The notes under the pieces are model-generated. The model was not told the origin of the DNA. It saw nothing but the letters and a program-made list of their open reading frames with translations, and made no database searches. A DNA stretch of 64,000 nucleotides from Eriocheir sinensis (Eukaryota; Arthropoda; Malacostraca; Decapoda; Varunidae): contig NC_066516.1 in the NCBI RefSeq assembly GCF_024679095.1, positions 21,406,035-21,470,034 on the forward strand, given 5' to 3'. Positions 31,103 to 45,054 of this stretch are shown here, one piece after another. Within the stretch, counting starts at the first letter, position 1. The number at the start of each line of letters is the position of its first letter. Made by a program: the position numbers and the translations under genes.

Positions 31103-31733
31103 TTATAGCGTCACAGGCAGCAGGGTGGCGGTTAATGGATGACGTGATGACGGATGAATGAGGGAATAAAGGCAAAGCGAAGTGTTTGTCCGGTACCCAC
31201 GTCAGGCCACACCGGGCGACCCTCAAACACGCACGAGAACGACAGGAATAGACGCGAGGAGCCAAAAAGAGGGACAGAGAGATTGAGGAGGAGGAGGAAG
31301 GAAGGATAGTGGCGTGAACCGTGAAGTGCCGGTAGAGTTATGGAGAAGGACGAGGAGGAGAAGGAGAGAGAGAAGGAGGAAGGCTACGGAAGGTTAGGAT
31401 CGGTCTGAATGAGGAAGAGGAGGCGAGGCGGTGACCTGAGGACTTGCCAAATGTAGGAAGCAATGGATGCACACCACTTCAAGGACGATTTTGAATGTGT
31501 CGCGCTCAATGCCGTTCCCTTGAGAGCCTGAGCGCGGGAGGAGGAGGAGGGAGGCTTGCCGGGCTTCGGAAATAAGAGGATGAATGAGCGGCAGTTGCAG
31601 GGGGGAGGGAAAGGAGGACAACATCTTCCAGCGCGGAAAGAGGCGGGATTTTAAAGGCGAAATATTGTATGACAGGATGCAGCATATTTGGCGAGGGAAA
31701 GTCGGTATATCGCAGGGCTTGTGTTGCGAGGGT

Positions 31734-31978
31734 AGGAGGAGGAGGAGGAGGAGGAGGAGGAGGAGGAGAAGGAGGAGGGCGAGCAGGAGGAGGCGGAGGA
31801 GTAGACCAGCAGATGTTCAGAGCTTGGCAGCGTCGGGAGGAAAGGGAATGGAGGGAGTATAATCCTATGAAAAAAAAATGGTTGGAAAAAAAAAAACGGA
31901 AGGGGAAAGGAACCAAGAAAAGAAAGAGCAGAGAAGTGGAGGAGGAGGAGGAGGAGGAGGAGGAGGAGGAGGAGGAGA
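31734..31978. repeat. Two (GGA)n arrays
   Basis: GGA triplets at 31734-31770 and 31937-31978. Between them is mixed purine-rich sequence with A runs. Confidence 0.94.
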
Positions 31979-32147
31979 ACGCTGGAGATGACTAGAGGGA
32001 TGACGCAAGTTTCTCCGGCACGAACGAAAGCTTTGTTGTTAAAAATATTCGACGACCTTTTTGGAGGAAAATATTTGACAGAATTCTATCGTATGAAAAT
32101 GGAGAAGGAAGAAACATGAGCAGTGAGGGACGGAGATGGCACGACAT

Positions 32148-32310
32148 AAAGGAGGAGGAGGAGGAGGAGGAGGAGGAGGAGGAGGAGGAGGAGGAGGAGG
32201 AGAAAGAAAGAAAGGAAGGAGGAGTTCAAGAGGGAGGAGGAAAGGAGGGTCGCCTGTGTGGGTCTGGAGGTTATTTAGGGACACCACGAGAGGAAGGGCG
32301 GAGGAAAAGG

Positions 32311-32358
<48 letters not shown>
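32148..32358. repeat. (GGA)n and (GA)n arrays
   Basis: GGA at 32151-32203 and GA at 32314-32358, within purine-rich sequence. Confidence 0.95.
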
Positions 32359-32361
<3 letters not shown>

Positions 32362-32369
32362 TTATGTAA

Positions 32370-32860
32370 TGTTCCTGTATCGCCAGCCTCGCCAGGTGTT
32401 CGCCGCGTGTTGGTTACGGTGGCCGGAACCTGCGAGCATTTAGGTGCACTTCCCCTCCCAGTCCCTCCCTCCCTCCGCCCATGAACACGCCTCGTCCCCC
32501 CTCACCTCTGCACCCCAGCGCCGCCCCAGCCCTCCCAGCTGCCGCCCCTGGTGAGCCTCCCCGCCGCCTGCCCGCAAGCGTCACGGCGTCCTGAGGGGGG
32601 GCCGCCGGCGCCGCTCATTGGTGGGTCACTTCATGTTGCAGCAGAACGCGACCTAAATTACTGGCGCCGCGGCCGAGCAGGAGAGAGTAACCGTGCCGAG
32701 TCACTGCAGCCGAGGCGCTGCGCCGTGCATGTGAAGGTTAGGGAAACGCCGCTGACTTGTGGCTACGAGGAGTGTGTGAGCCAACACCTCTCAAGCTCGC
32801 CCCAGCTGCCTCTCAGCACCCAAGGCTTTATTTGTTGATGTAACTCCTCCGCTGCGGGCA
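32370..32860. other. CpG-rich low-repeat stretch, function unknown
   Basis: GC-rich non-repetitive sequence with many CpG dinucleotides, an inverted CCAAT-type box (CTCATTGGTGG near 32615) and a + strand open frame of 95 codons from 32551. No domain or convincing splice pattern is visible. It could be a promoter or exon fragment of a gene outside the window, or unique spacer. Confidence 0.3.
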
Positions 32861-32910
32861 CAAGTCATGCACACTCCCCTCGCGGCGTGAGGGGCGTGGG
32901 GACGTGTGGG

Positions 32911-33008
32911 GGAACATAAGAACATAAGAACGTAGGAGTCTGCAAGAGGCCGGTAGGCCTGTACAAGGTAGCTCCTTTGAACCTAAGCTCCCGTGTATCT
33001 AACCCGAG
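32911..33008 (-). mobile_element. CR1-like 3' end or related non-autonomous element
   Basis: Read on the minus strand it ends AGGCC-TACC-GGCCT (hairpin, 32960-32947), a 15-base spacer, then two copies of GTTCTTAT and a partial third. This is the same order as the 3' end of the LINE at 19823-19877. Upstream of the hairpin lie GGTTCAAAGGAGCTACC and TTAGATACACGGGAGC. I recall the + strand string AACATAAGAACATAAGAACG as very common in decapod sequence (unverified). No coding part remains. Confidence 0.65.
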
Positions 33009-33435
33009 GGGAGGCGAGGGACGTGGGGGGCATGTGCGGTGTGTGGGGGAGGCGTGAGGGGCAAGTTTTTTCCGTGGTCACCTTATCAGGGGCGACGTGT
33101 CGTGCAAGCGTGGGATGCGTATATACGCAGTGTTAGTGCGAGGGTGGAAGAGGCAGGGAGGCCAAGGACGGCGCTGAGGATGTAGGAGGAAGGGGCAGGA
33201 GGAGGGGGAGGATGAATAAAGAAAGGAAGGCAGGGAGGTGCCGTTGCGTCCTCCACTCAGAAGGGAGGTCGGTGGAGCCAGGGGTGGAGCGGCCTCACCA
33301 GCCTCACCCTCTTGCCCTCTCGCGCACCAGGAAGCGCAGCGCAGGACGCCTCACTCAGCCCCCATTCATCGCTCTCGCTCCTCACCCTCTCCCTCCACAC
33401 TACTTCTCTCCTCACCCTTTCCCTTCACACTCTGA

Positions 33436-33652
33436 GGGTCATATTCTACAACATTTCGGTGCCTAAGCTCACATATTGGACAAGGCTTTCATATGAGTTT
33501 TGAGCATTTCCTGGGGTAGATCTATGACCCCGGTGGTAGTTTTCCTCTTCCCCTATACAATGAACCTAAAATACCACGCATTAGAACCCGACTGATGTTT
33601 TTGGCCTTTGGTAATAGTGGATGTGAGAGGCGGAAGCATATGACAATACCGA
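33436..33652 (-). mobile_element. MITE-like element, copy 3
   Basis: Reverse-orientation relative of 10930-11153. On the minus strand it begins GGTATTGTCATATGCTTCCG and ends CGAAATGTTGTAGAATATGA. Internal strings are CTCTCACATCCACTATTACC, TTTTAGGTTCATTG, ACCACCGGGGTCATAGA and GAAAGCCTTGTCCAATATGT. The most diverged of the three at its ends. Confidence 0.7.
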
Positions 33653-33968
33653 CGTCATCCCTCCACTTGCTCTCTCAGGCCCTCCATCTCCAACCCCGTG
33701 TTTCGATGTGCGATTTTTCCAGTTCAGCCTAAGTTAGGGATTCATGGAGCGCGGTGGCAGGCAGGAAGGACCTCGTATCACCAACATCGAGGCTCCACGG
33801 CGTCCCTGTGGCTCCGGGGCCATGCTGGGAGGGCGCAGCGCGGCGGAGCAAGGCGAGAGGAGGAAGGGCGGCCGTCCCCACACAGCCTCACGTCACCTCA
33901 ACGGCACTCGAGCCCAGGCAGTGTTGATAAGCTGTCACGGCTCTTTGTGGATGCTACGAGTTTTATTC

Positions 33969-33971
<3 letters not shown>

Positions 33972-34027
<56 letters not shown>
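33972..34027. repeat. (CT)n microsatellite
   Basis: Pure CT run. Confidence 0.98.
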
Positions 34028-34028
<1 letters not shown>

Positions 34029-34035
34029 ATATTAA

Positions 34036-34145
34036 CTAGAGTAGAAAAGTAACGTTTTGGAGCCATCTGATTAGTGTAGATTCACTTAGGTTTAAGGACA
34101 GACCACCTAGTATGGACCATGGGGTTTGTGTGGTCTGATTTTCTA
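34036..34145. other. Single-copy sequence with 8-bp inverted repeat between CT runs
   Basis: CAGACCAC (34099-34106) and GTGGTCTG (34130-34137) can form a stem with a 23-base loop. The segment lies between two CT runs. It may be an interspersed element, but only one copy is in the window. Confidence 0.35.
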
Positions 34146-34226
34146 CGCAATTCTATGTAATTCTCTCTCTCTCTCTCTCTGTTCGTGTTCTACTCTCAAT
34201 CCCATCTTACAAATAATAGCAAGGGG

Positions 34227-35060
<834 letters not shown>

Positions 35061-35159
35061 AACGAGATATTTCGATTTTACATTTCCATTCATTACTTGG
35101 TACGCGGCTTCACATAAACATCCACCCCGGCAAATTTAATCAACACAGGTGGAAGGCGC

Positions 35160-35161
<2 letters not shown>

Positions 35162-35250
<89 letters not shown>

Positions 35251-35449
35251 TTTTTCTCTTCTCTTCTCTTCTTTTCTTTTTTCTCTCTTCTCTTCTCTTT
35301 TCTTTCTTCTCTTCTTGTCTTTTTTTCTCTCTTCTCTTCTCTTCTTTTCTTTTTTCTCTCTTCTCTTCTCTTTTCTTTTCTTCTCTTCTTGTCTTTTTTC
35401 TCTCTTGTCTTCTCTTCTTGTCTTTTTTCTCTCTCTCTTCTCTTCTCTT

Positions 35450-35525
<76 letters not shown>
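35162..35525. repeat. 364-bp near-pure pyrimidine tract
   Basis: CT array (35162-35247), a TTTTTTCTCTCTTCTCTTCT-type middle with a period of about 74 bp, and a second CT array (about 35455-35525). Only four purines, all G in CTTGTC, interrupt it. Confidence 0.96.
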
Positions 35526-35528
<3 letters not shown>

Positions 35529-35739
35529 CTTCCTGCTTCTCTCGGCCCCGCCACGCCCGGGACGGTGACCCTGCGACCTGATCATCCCTTCACTTCCTGG
35601 CTGCGTGGCCTTGGCGATGACCCCTTGCCATGACCAGGGGACATCGAGGTCACTGACTTTGCAGGTGAGGCAGGAAGAGAAGGAGGAAGAGGAGGAGAAG
35701 GCACGGCGGCAGAATCGGGTGAGTCATAGGGATAATAGA

Positions 35740-36290
35740 AGGATATGATCTTTAGAACGATTTAGTAATAGAGGAATACAGATAAAAATGGATTAGGGTG
35801 AAGGTGAGCAATAGGACCGATAAAGAGTTAGTAAATAACCGGGATAAGGATAGATTGGTTTTCTCTCTGCGTAATAAGTAATAAGGAAGAAAGAGTTTGT
35901 GGATTTAAGAGGATGAGGATAAATCGCTTTTATCCTAGTTACGAGTTGAGAGAATGAGGACTGGACGCTTCTCCGTATACAAAGAGGAGTATTGACAAAG
36001 AAGCGTGTAAAATTACATGATGATTAATCTTCACTTGTCTGTCTGTAAAAAAAAAAAATATTAAAAAGAAGAGTTTGTGGGTCAAGAAGATGAGGAATTG
36101 ACCTTATTTCTGTGTTGGAGTAAGCATCAATAAAAAAAAAGGAATTTGTGAGGTAATAAAAAAGGACAGAACGCGATAATAAAGAAGTATGAGTCTGCGA
36201 GGGAAGAGGACGAGGATTGGTGTCTTGGTTCTGTGTAATGAGCAATACTAAAGAAGAATAAGAGAATGAGGGTTGGTCGCTTCTCTGCCC
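35740..36290. repeat. Degenerate tandem repeats of about 95-120 bp
   Basis: GAGTTTGTGG or GAGTCTGCGAG followed by AAGAGGATGAGGAT, a variant of TTGGTCGCTT, and CTGTGTAATGAG recur roughly six times. A/G-rich, with no coding signal. Confidence 0.72.
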
Positions 36291-36609
36291 CCGTTCACCA
36301 TGATGGGAGGGGATGGATGCCGTGTCGTGTTCGCGTCGCCTGTCAGACCCGGCAAGCACAATCCATCGGCCGCCCATTGTTCCTCCTCGTCCGCGCCGCC
36401 TGAACAGGGAACTCAATGGCATAATGACATGGAACTATTTCTTTACCGACCCGAACGTCCTTGAACTGAATGGGCGGCCGGCGGAGGGAGGGAGGGATGG
36501 GGAGAGAGGGAGGACAAGCGGGCAGGAAGGAAGTCCAGCTGCCTCATCCCCGCAACGCTCAGGCACGGACGAGGGAGGAAGGGAGGGAGGAAGGTCTTGT
36601 TGGTCTCGC

Positions 36610-36825
36610 TACCCTGACCCTTTCCTCTCCTTCCTTCGCCTCCCTTCCCTTCCCTCATCTCACTCCCTCTCCTTCTCCCTTCGCCTCCCCACACCCCCTC
36701 TTCTTTCTTCACCTCCCTCCCTTCCCCCATCCCACGCCTCTCCTTCTCCCTTCGCCTCCCCCCTTTCCTCTCTTTCTCCCTTCGCCTCCCTTCCCTCATC
36801 CCACGCCTCCCTTTCCTCAGTTCTG
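36610..36825. repeat. C/T-rich minisatellite
   Basis: CTTCTCCCTTCGCCTCCC occurs near 36673, 36743 and 36774, with TCATCCCACGCCTC variants between. The preceding 36290-36610 is mixed unique sequence without a recognisable gene. Confidence 0.8.
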
Positions 36826-37064
36826 TAGTTTTTATCGCCATTAAGTGTGACGCCTGAGCATTAATTACAGTGTTTGCGCCGCGGCTCCATCGTTCATTAT
36901 GTTAAGTACGGACCATTTTTTAGGGGGTCGATGTCTTAACTACACCGCTGCTCCTCGATTTCCTGCACTATGAAACCCTAAACTTGAGAGGTTAATTATA
37001 CTCATTTACACCGTACCCTCAAGACTCATTACGTTAATCACATCGTAGCCTTGTGTCGGGAGGG

Positions 37065-37250
37065 TGCTGGGTGCTGGGGGAGGGGTGGGGGAAGGGGTAC
37101 CAGGGAGGGGAGTAGGGGAAGGGGGTAAGGGAAGGGGCACCAGGGAGGGGGTAGGGGAAGGGTTACCAGGGAGGGGGGTGGGGGAAGGGGTACTAGGGAG
37201 GGGGGTGGGGGAAGGGGTACCAGGGATGGGGTGGGGGAGGGGCTGCAGGG
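37065..37250. repeat. G-rich 26-27 bp minisatellite (one 40-bp step)
   Basis: ACCAGGGAGGGG anchors at 37099, 37139, 37165, 37192 (ACTAGGG) and 37219. Units carry several G runs, so two units suffice for a G-quadruplex. Confidence 0.92.
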
Positions 37251-37259
37251 AGGAAGGGG

Positions 37260-40190
37260 AGAAGAAGTACAGCACCCGCAGCATCAGGAAATGTTAAGCA
37301 TCGGGGACAAATCACGGAGTCAAGGCGCAGATTGAGGGTGACGAAACACGGTAATACACGTCACAAGACCTCGTTCCCGGGGCGCCGAGCGAACTGAAGG
37401 TCCTGCCAGTTAGGCTTTTTACGTCAGGGCGCCGCGCGGGAGCCTAGCGAAGGTCAACGCGCCAGCAGGGAAGACGACGACCTGTGCGCCTCACTTCCGC
37501 CCTAAAAACACAACCTAAATGCGCTGCGAAAAACTGGACGCCCCGGAAAGCCTGAGTGACCTCCACCCAGCCGAACCTGAGCAGACGTGACGAGACACTA
37601 TGCAGCAGAACAGCGGTAGGCGAGGACGAGACGGAGCGGCGCCGGCAGGTGAGGGCAGCAGGGACATCATGGCGGTGAGGGGTTGGATATAAGACAGGCT
37701 GGTGCAAGTTGATGATGAGAAGGTGTGGAGGGTGAAGGGTGTTACAAGGGCAGGGGGGAGGGGGCGTGGTGTCTGGATGAGCTGATACTCTAACAAGGCG
37801 AAGAATAAGGGAGTGAGAAGCAGCCAGCTGAGGCCAATAAATACATCAGAGCCTCCTCCTCCTCCTCCTCCTCCTCCTGCTGCTCCTCCTCCTCCTCCCC
37901 CTTCTCCTCCTGCTCCTCGTCGCCTCTTCTGAATCCTCGCAATTAATTCAGGAGTGAGACGCACCGGGAGAGCGAGGTCGAGCTCGACACTCAATAGATT
38001 CAAGGACACGGAATATACTTTAAGAGGATTAAGTTTACCCGGACGGAGAGGTCGACGCCACCAAGCCCGGCCAGACTTTACACTTCTCACTCTACACGAG
38101 CATGAACATGTTAAATTTATATATGTGTAATGGGAGATGATGTATAATTATCTGTATATTTATTGACTTATTTACTTCAACATATCGTCGTCGAGGTCAT
38201 TGATGTAGTTAACGGACTTACACCGATGTGATCGCCGTTGGCCCCCGCCGTCTGCACACAAGGCTGCCGGATCCCGTCCTTCCGTGCGGCGGCTGTAAAT
38301 GAATTTGTCTCAGTTTTATCGCCAGAAAAATAGGCCACAAAGGTGCACGGACAGCAAACTTTGGCGAGAGAGAAACTCAGGAAGAGCCGAGGCACCGCCA
38401 AGGCTCCGCCGCGACACACTCCCGCCGCCGCGCGGTCTTCACACTAACCTGGTTATGCACGCCTTTGATATTCCCTTCAAGTTTTCACCTTGTGCCCGGC
38501 CCTTAAAACACTCAACGAAAAAAGATAAATAAAAAAGGTGGAGAAAAGACAAACAAAAAGGTGGTTCAATCCTGGTCTCGCGGTCCCCCCGCCCCAACCC
38601 CCCCACGCCCCCGCTGATTAATGGTCCTTGCGGCTGACACAAAACCACAACAAAGAAAGCGTCGGTGAGACACTGCCTTGTCGCAACAGAAGATGCAAAA
38701 AGATGCGAGGTAAAAATGAAGGACAGACGTTGATTATGCAATTACCGAGTAAAGGCATAGGTCCTGCGCGTCATTTGCAGAGGAAGTAAGACATAAACAA
38801 CGCCTCCCAGGGCTGAGGGGGAGAACAAGGAAGACGAGGAGGGACGAGACAACACAGGTGAGCCTGGCGCGTGGGCGGCGGCGGCGGCACCAGACCACGG
38901 AAGAAAAGGTGTCTGAACTTTTTGTCTGGCGGCGCTGCGATTAGTCTGATGGGGAAGGGTTCATGTGTGAGTCATGAGGCAGCCCATCAAACACCTTTCT
39001 AACGCTCCAGATTGTTCTGCCGCCAAGAACAGCGCGCGGGCTTGGGACACTACTTAGCTAAAGATGGGACTTCCTTCACCGCCGCCAAGGACACCCGGAG
39101 CAACGGATATTATGAGGAAGACAAGGGCGCTCCGGCCACGTTTCTTCAGCGCCTGCGGGGTGCCTGGCGAAGACTGATTAGTCCAGGAAGCCGGGAAGAC
39201 GTGCGGGAATATATAGGTCAAGGTTCGAGGCACGGAATGAGGTAAGTATGACACGGCGAGAAAACAAGACCAAGACATCCATTGGATTCGCTCTCCGTCC
39301 ATGACTTTTTGGCACACATGAGCAGCGGTCCGCCTCAACGCCTCAGTGCTCCCTCCGAGGCGACTCACAGGCAGACTACAAGACGTGGCCAGCATGTCTT
39401 GAGGGGCGAGGCAAGGCGGCCTGCATCCTGTACACGACGCGGGAAAACTATTCTAGGCATCGGCGTCCCACGGGGCAGAAGGTCATGTGACGCTTGCTGT
39501 TTGACGATGTCCGGGGCGTCGCCGGCACACCGAAGCTGACCTCCCACTCAAGGGCGCCGCTTGAGGGTTCGGGGTGGGTGGTGGTCGGGGCTTAGGGGGA
39601 ACAGGTGGAAGGGGAGTGGAGCCTCGCGCTGTAAAAAGGAGCATAACAAGGATAACCACACAAGGACTGCAGCCTCGCCATTTCCCGCTTACCCCAGACC
39701 CTTCACGTGAATATACCAACTTTTTTCTACGAAGCATAATTGTGATGCATGCCTTCGAACTTCACGACATTTATCTAAGCTGGTGACGGAGCTAATATTA
39801 TGCATTTAAGTGGTGGCCGCATCGCAATCAACCCCCTGCTAACACCGCCCACCTGCAGGCACGCATCAGTATAGTCATCAGTCGGTGCAAGAAGTCAGTA
39901 AACGAGTAATCAATTATTATTATAAGCAATTAGTATCAGCCAGACACTTGTAATGGTGATGAACGGCGCCGCTGCAGCCTTGCCGTGGGTGATCCCCCTC
40001 ATTGTAGCAAAATATAAAGAAGTCACTAATGTTTCTGAACACTTATCCATGCGAGTCACGAACACGGATTCTCAAAGGCAATGGACGCATGCATGAACAA
40101 CATTTGAGTGAGTGTTTAATGAAGATACACTTGCCCTCCTTATATAGCTCATTAAATGCACTTTCCGACCTATTAACTAGAGGTAAAAAA
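37260..40190. other. Low-repeat block, no recognisable gene
   Basis: The longest stretch without large arrays. It is GC-rich in parts, with only a CTC run at 37854-37920. Open frames up to about 190 codons occur on both strands, but none shows a domain I know, and several overlap each other. A gene with small exons could lie here. The best single exon candidate is listed separately. Confidence 0.4.
39012..39241 (+). other. Weak exon candidate ending at a GTAAGT donor
   Basis: A 230-bp GC-rich segment is open in one frame. It is preceded by TCTAACGCTCCAG (a possible acceptor at 39010) and followed by GAATGAG then GTAAGTATG, a strong 5' splice-site match at 39242. The frame has no ATG at its left end and stops inside the presumed intron. 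The translation is charged (GAPATFLQRLRGAWRRL) and unrecognised. It may be chance. Confidence 0.18.
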
Positions 40191-40194
40191 AAAC

Positions 40195-40198
<4 letters not shown>

Positions 40199-40250
<52 letters not shown>
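40199..40250. repeat. (CT)n microsatellite
   Basis: Pure CT run. The sequence from 40251 to 40940 is mixed, with G-rich patches at 40327-40375 and 40693-40793 and no recognisable gene. Confidence 0.98.
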
Positions 40251-40256
<6 letters not shown>

Positions 40257-40942
40257 TTAAATTCGCGATACTTCTTCCTCTGTTCCTCTCTCCCTTCCCT
40301 CCCGCAACCCTTACCTACGACCAGGGAGGGGGTGAGGGGCACACGTAGGGAGTGAGGGGGGGAGAGGGGAGGGGGGCAAGGGAGCTGGCAGAGGCATTAC
40401 ACGCACATCAGATAAATAATTCACAACCTTACACCATCAATCTCCTCTCCCCTTTTGCTTTCCTTATCCCCCTTTGTATCTGACTGACTAACCCACTTCC
40501 TTGATTAAAAAATGAATGAGAGAGAGACGCAGGTGGCCGAGGTGTTGGACAAGGCGGGGGTGGAGATCGAGGGTCCGTCTGTCTGTTCGTCCGTCCTTCA
40601 GCTCCTTCACAAGTGTGCCGCGTTTGACAAGTGTTGCGAACGAGAAGTCAGTGTGTCGAGGTGAGGTGAGGTGAGCACAGGTGTTGCATGGCGAGGGGAA
40701 GGGGGGGGTGAGGTGGGGGCTAAGATGCTTCCTCAAGGCTGCCAGAACGTGTGTGTGTATGTGGGGGTGGGGGGGAGCTGGGGGGGGGGGGTAAGAGGGT
40801 CGGTCATGAAGCTCCGGGCGGCACACAAGGGCGGACGGCGTGAAGAGTGACCAATCCGCGGCGGCCTCACAAACACAGCTCCGAGGAGGACGAGTATTTA
40901 CAGCCGCGAGCAGGAAGATGCCTTGCACGGTGTTTATCTAGC

Positions 40943-41269
<327 letters not shown>

Positions 41270-41270
<1 letters not shown>

Positions 41271-41720
41271 TTCTAATCCACCCCTTCCTTTCTCAGTCTT
41301 CCTCTGTTCTTTTCTTTACCCTCCTTCCTTACTTCTTTCCCCTATCGCCTCTCTATCGTAAGCTCCCCTTGTTTCCTTTCTAACCCTTCTTTTTCCCTAT
41401 TTTCCTTTTCCAACCCATTCCCTCCTTCCTCTGCCTATCTCACTTACCCATCTCTTTCCTTACCCTTCTACCTTCCTTTCCTTCGTCATTACCTCCCTGT
41501 TCCTCTCCTAACCCTTCCCTTCCTCCCTATCTCACCATCTCCATCACCATCTATCTCCGCACCCCCCTTTACCATTTCTCTTTACCCATATATGTCGCAC
41601 CCCTCTCAGCCTCACCCTATACCTACTACCTTCCTCCCCCTTCTTCCCCCTACCCTTCCATCTCCCTCCCCCTTCTTCCCCCTACCCTTTCATCTCCCTC
41701 CCCCTTCTTCCCCCTTTCTG
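41270..41720. repeat. C/T-rich block with 37-bp repeats
   Basis: Degenerate CCTTCCTTTCC text. At its right end CCCCCTTCTTCCCCC recurs three times at about 37-bp steps, with CTACCCTTYCATCTCCCTC between. Confidence 0.82.
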
Positions 41721-42441
41721 ACCTCACCCTCACATACCTAAAGGGGTGACTTTGGCCGCACCTTCGCCGCCCTCCGCCCCTCCCTACGCCCACGCGGTTG
41801 TACCTCAGGGATGCCTCTCCTCGGGGGGGCGTGAGGGCGGACGCGACGGCGGCGGCGGCGTCCACGTCATCGCCTCGTTGGGGTATCTTGTTTGAGACGC
41901 TATAATTTTTGTGTCCACATGAAGATAGATTAAATGCGAGATTGTGAGGGAGACGTGCCGGCGCTGACGTGGCTGACGGAGAGGAAATCAGCGTGTCGGC
42001 ATGTGCGGATGTGCGAGGGAGGGAGTGGATGAGGGAGACGTCAGGGGTGTAGTGTGGGTGGGGGGAGGGGAGGAGAGGGTGCACGGTGGGATGGTGACGG
42101 GGAGAAAGGTTAGGGGAGAATAGAGATTTGGGTTGACTGGGACATGAGGAGACGAAAAAAATGACAATGAAGTGAAGGGAAGATGGGAGGAAGGAAAACG
42201 AGAAGCAGGAAATGAAGCAGGGCAGCATAAAGAGAAAGGGAGAGGAAAATTAAAGCTGAGCGAGGGATGGTTGATGAATAAACCTAAGCGGGGGATGATT
42301 AATGAAGAGGAAGGCAGGAGAAAGAGGCGACAGAGTTAGAGAAGTGACGGAAAAGTACCTGAGAGAAACGCATTGAGACGGAAAAGTTAGAAATGGTTCC
42401 GGAAAAGATAAAAAAAGGACAGTACGAAAGAGAACAGGTGG

Positions 42442-42789
<348 letters not shown>

Positions 42790-42879
42790 GAAATTTGGGA
42801 TGACTAAGGAAATGTAGGGACATGGAAAGGAAATTACTGTTGAGGGATAACAATTGCCCTTACAAGACGAAACATTGCC

Positions 42880-43065
42880 CCCCCACCCACGCACCGACGA
42901 ACCTACATACACACTCACTCACCCACGCACTCATCCACCCAAACAAACACACAGACACACACTCACACCACAGACGAGACAGAGAGACAAGATCACCACA
43001 CACCCACACCCATCCACCCACGCACCCCACCCCCACACACACCACAGACGAGAGAGACAAGATTA

Positions 43066-43125
<60 letters not shown>

Positions 43126-43255
43126 CACAGACGAGACGAGACAATATAACAATTACCCCCCCAACCCACCCACCCACGCACTCAACCACCCACCCAAACA
43201 AACAATTACGCAGCACAGACGATACCGAGACAAGATTACCAGCGCGACATCACGA
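42880..43255. repeat. 72-88 bp tandem repeats with an internal (CA)n expansion
   Basis: A CACAGACGA anchor recurs near 42968, 43040, 43127 and 43214. Early units continue with GAGACAAGAT-ACCACAC and later ones with Cs and ACCCACCCACGCACTC. One unit contains a CA run at 43067-43119. Confidence 0.85.
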
Positions 43256-43589
43256 CACCCCACTCGCTATCTCCTCCACTTGTTGCCAGTCCCCTTGACC
43301 TTCCACCGCCACGCACACACACATACACGGAACTTCCTTATAAAAGTATCACTACGGCCGATAAGGGAAGTGACACCTGGCGACTTCCCACGAGGACGAC
43401 TTTTGGGTGTAATTAAGGTATACACAGGTGGAGTTAGGAGCATATGGTACAGCTGCGCGTGGCCTCAGTGTTCTTAATTTAGGTACACGGCAAAAATAAT
43501 GAAGGGAAAAATGAAAGAAAAAGCTGACAGAGGAAAGATAATAAAGATAGAGATAGATCGATACAGATAGAAGTGGATAGATAGAGGTC

Positions 43590-43661
<72 letters not shown>
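43590..43661. repeat. (CA)n microsatellite
   Basis: Pure CA run of 72 bp. Confidence 0.98.
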
Positions 43662-43663
<2 letters not shown>

Positions 43664-43993
43664 CATAAACACAAACACAAGCACATACACACATCAAGCC
43701 AAACATACACCGTCTCCCGCCCTCCCTCCTTCCTTCCTGCCTGACTGCTGCCTCTTCCTCCTCCTCCTCCTCCTCCCCCCCGGACACACACACACAGGTA
43801 ATATAGGCCAGGTGGAGGAGGTGTGTTTGCCGCCTCGCCTCGCCAAGACTGTAGGGCAATGGGTCACAATGTAGGGCGCGCCGGAGGAGAGAAAGTATAG
43901 GACAGTGGGTAGACTAGCCCCCCCTCTCCCCCCTCCTCCTCGTCCTCCTCCTCCTCTTCTGCCGCAAACGAGAGAAATTTCATGGAGCGGCGA

Positions 43994-44143
<150 letters not shown>

Positions 44144-44559
44144 ACACATATATAGAGAGAGAGTGCGTACCGACAATATTAGAAACAGATACAGACATAC
44201 AGATAAACAGCAACGTACAGACGCTAATAAACGTAAAGAAAGAGGCAGCGAGACAGACTGACGTAAATGCAGACAAACAGAGATCAACACTATACGATGA
44301 AAAAAAAAACAATAACCAACAAGGACACAGATATACTCTTAACTCAAAATAGAATGACAGACAGATATAGACATGAAGCCCGTTACAGACCTAATACATA
44401 CAAATTAGTATATACACACAGAGTACAAAAAAAAATAATAGAGCAGACAGGACCATGCAGAAACAGAAGACAAACAGACATGAAGCAAATATAGAAACAG
44501 GAAACAAAGCGAACTGTGAGACACGATTAGAGAAAGAGATAGAGAACAAGCGAACCAAC

Positions 44560-44844
<285 letters not shown>

Positions 44845-45054
44845 GATAAACACAGAGAGCTGGATAAATAGATATAGATAGAGAGAGGCTTAATTAAACA
44901 GGAAATAATATGAAAAACGATTAAGATTGAGATAGAGAGGGGGAAGATAAGAGACGAGACAGAAACAGATGAACGAAGAGATAAGGAGGGAGAACTAAAA
45001 ACAAACTTATTCATAAACTAGGAAGCTGAGAAACAAATACAAATATCGACATAA

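Noticed and set aside
32551..32838. 95-codon + strand frame in the CpG-rich stretch
   Set aside because: No recognised domain and no clear splice or start context. GC-rich unique DNA easily keeps frames of this size open.
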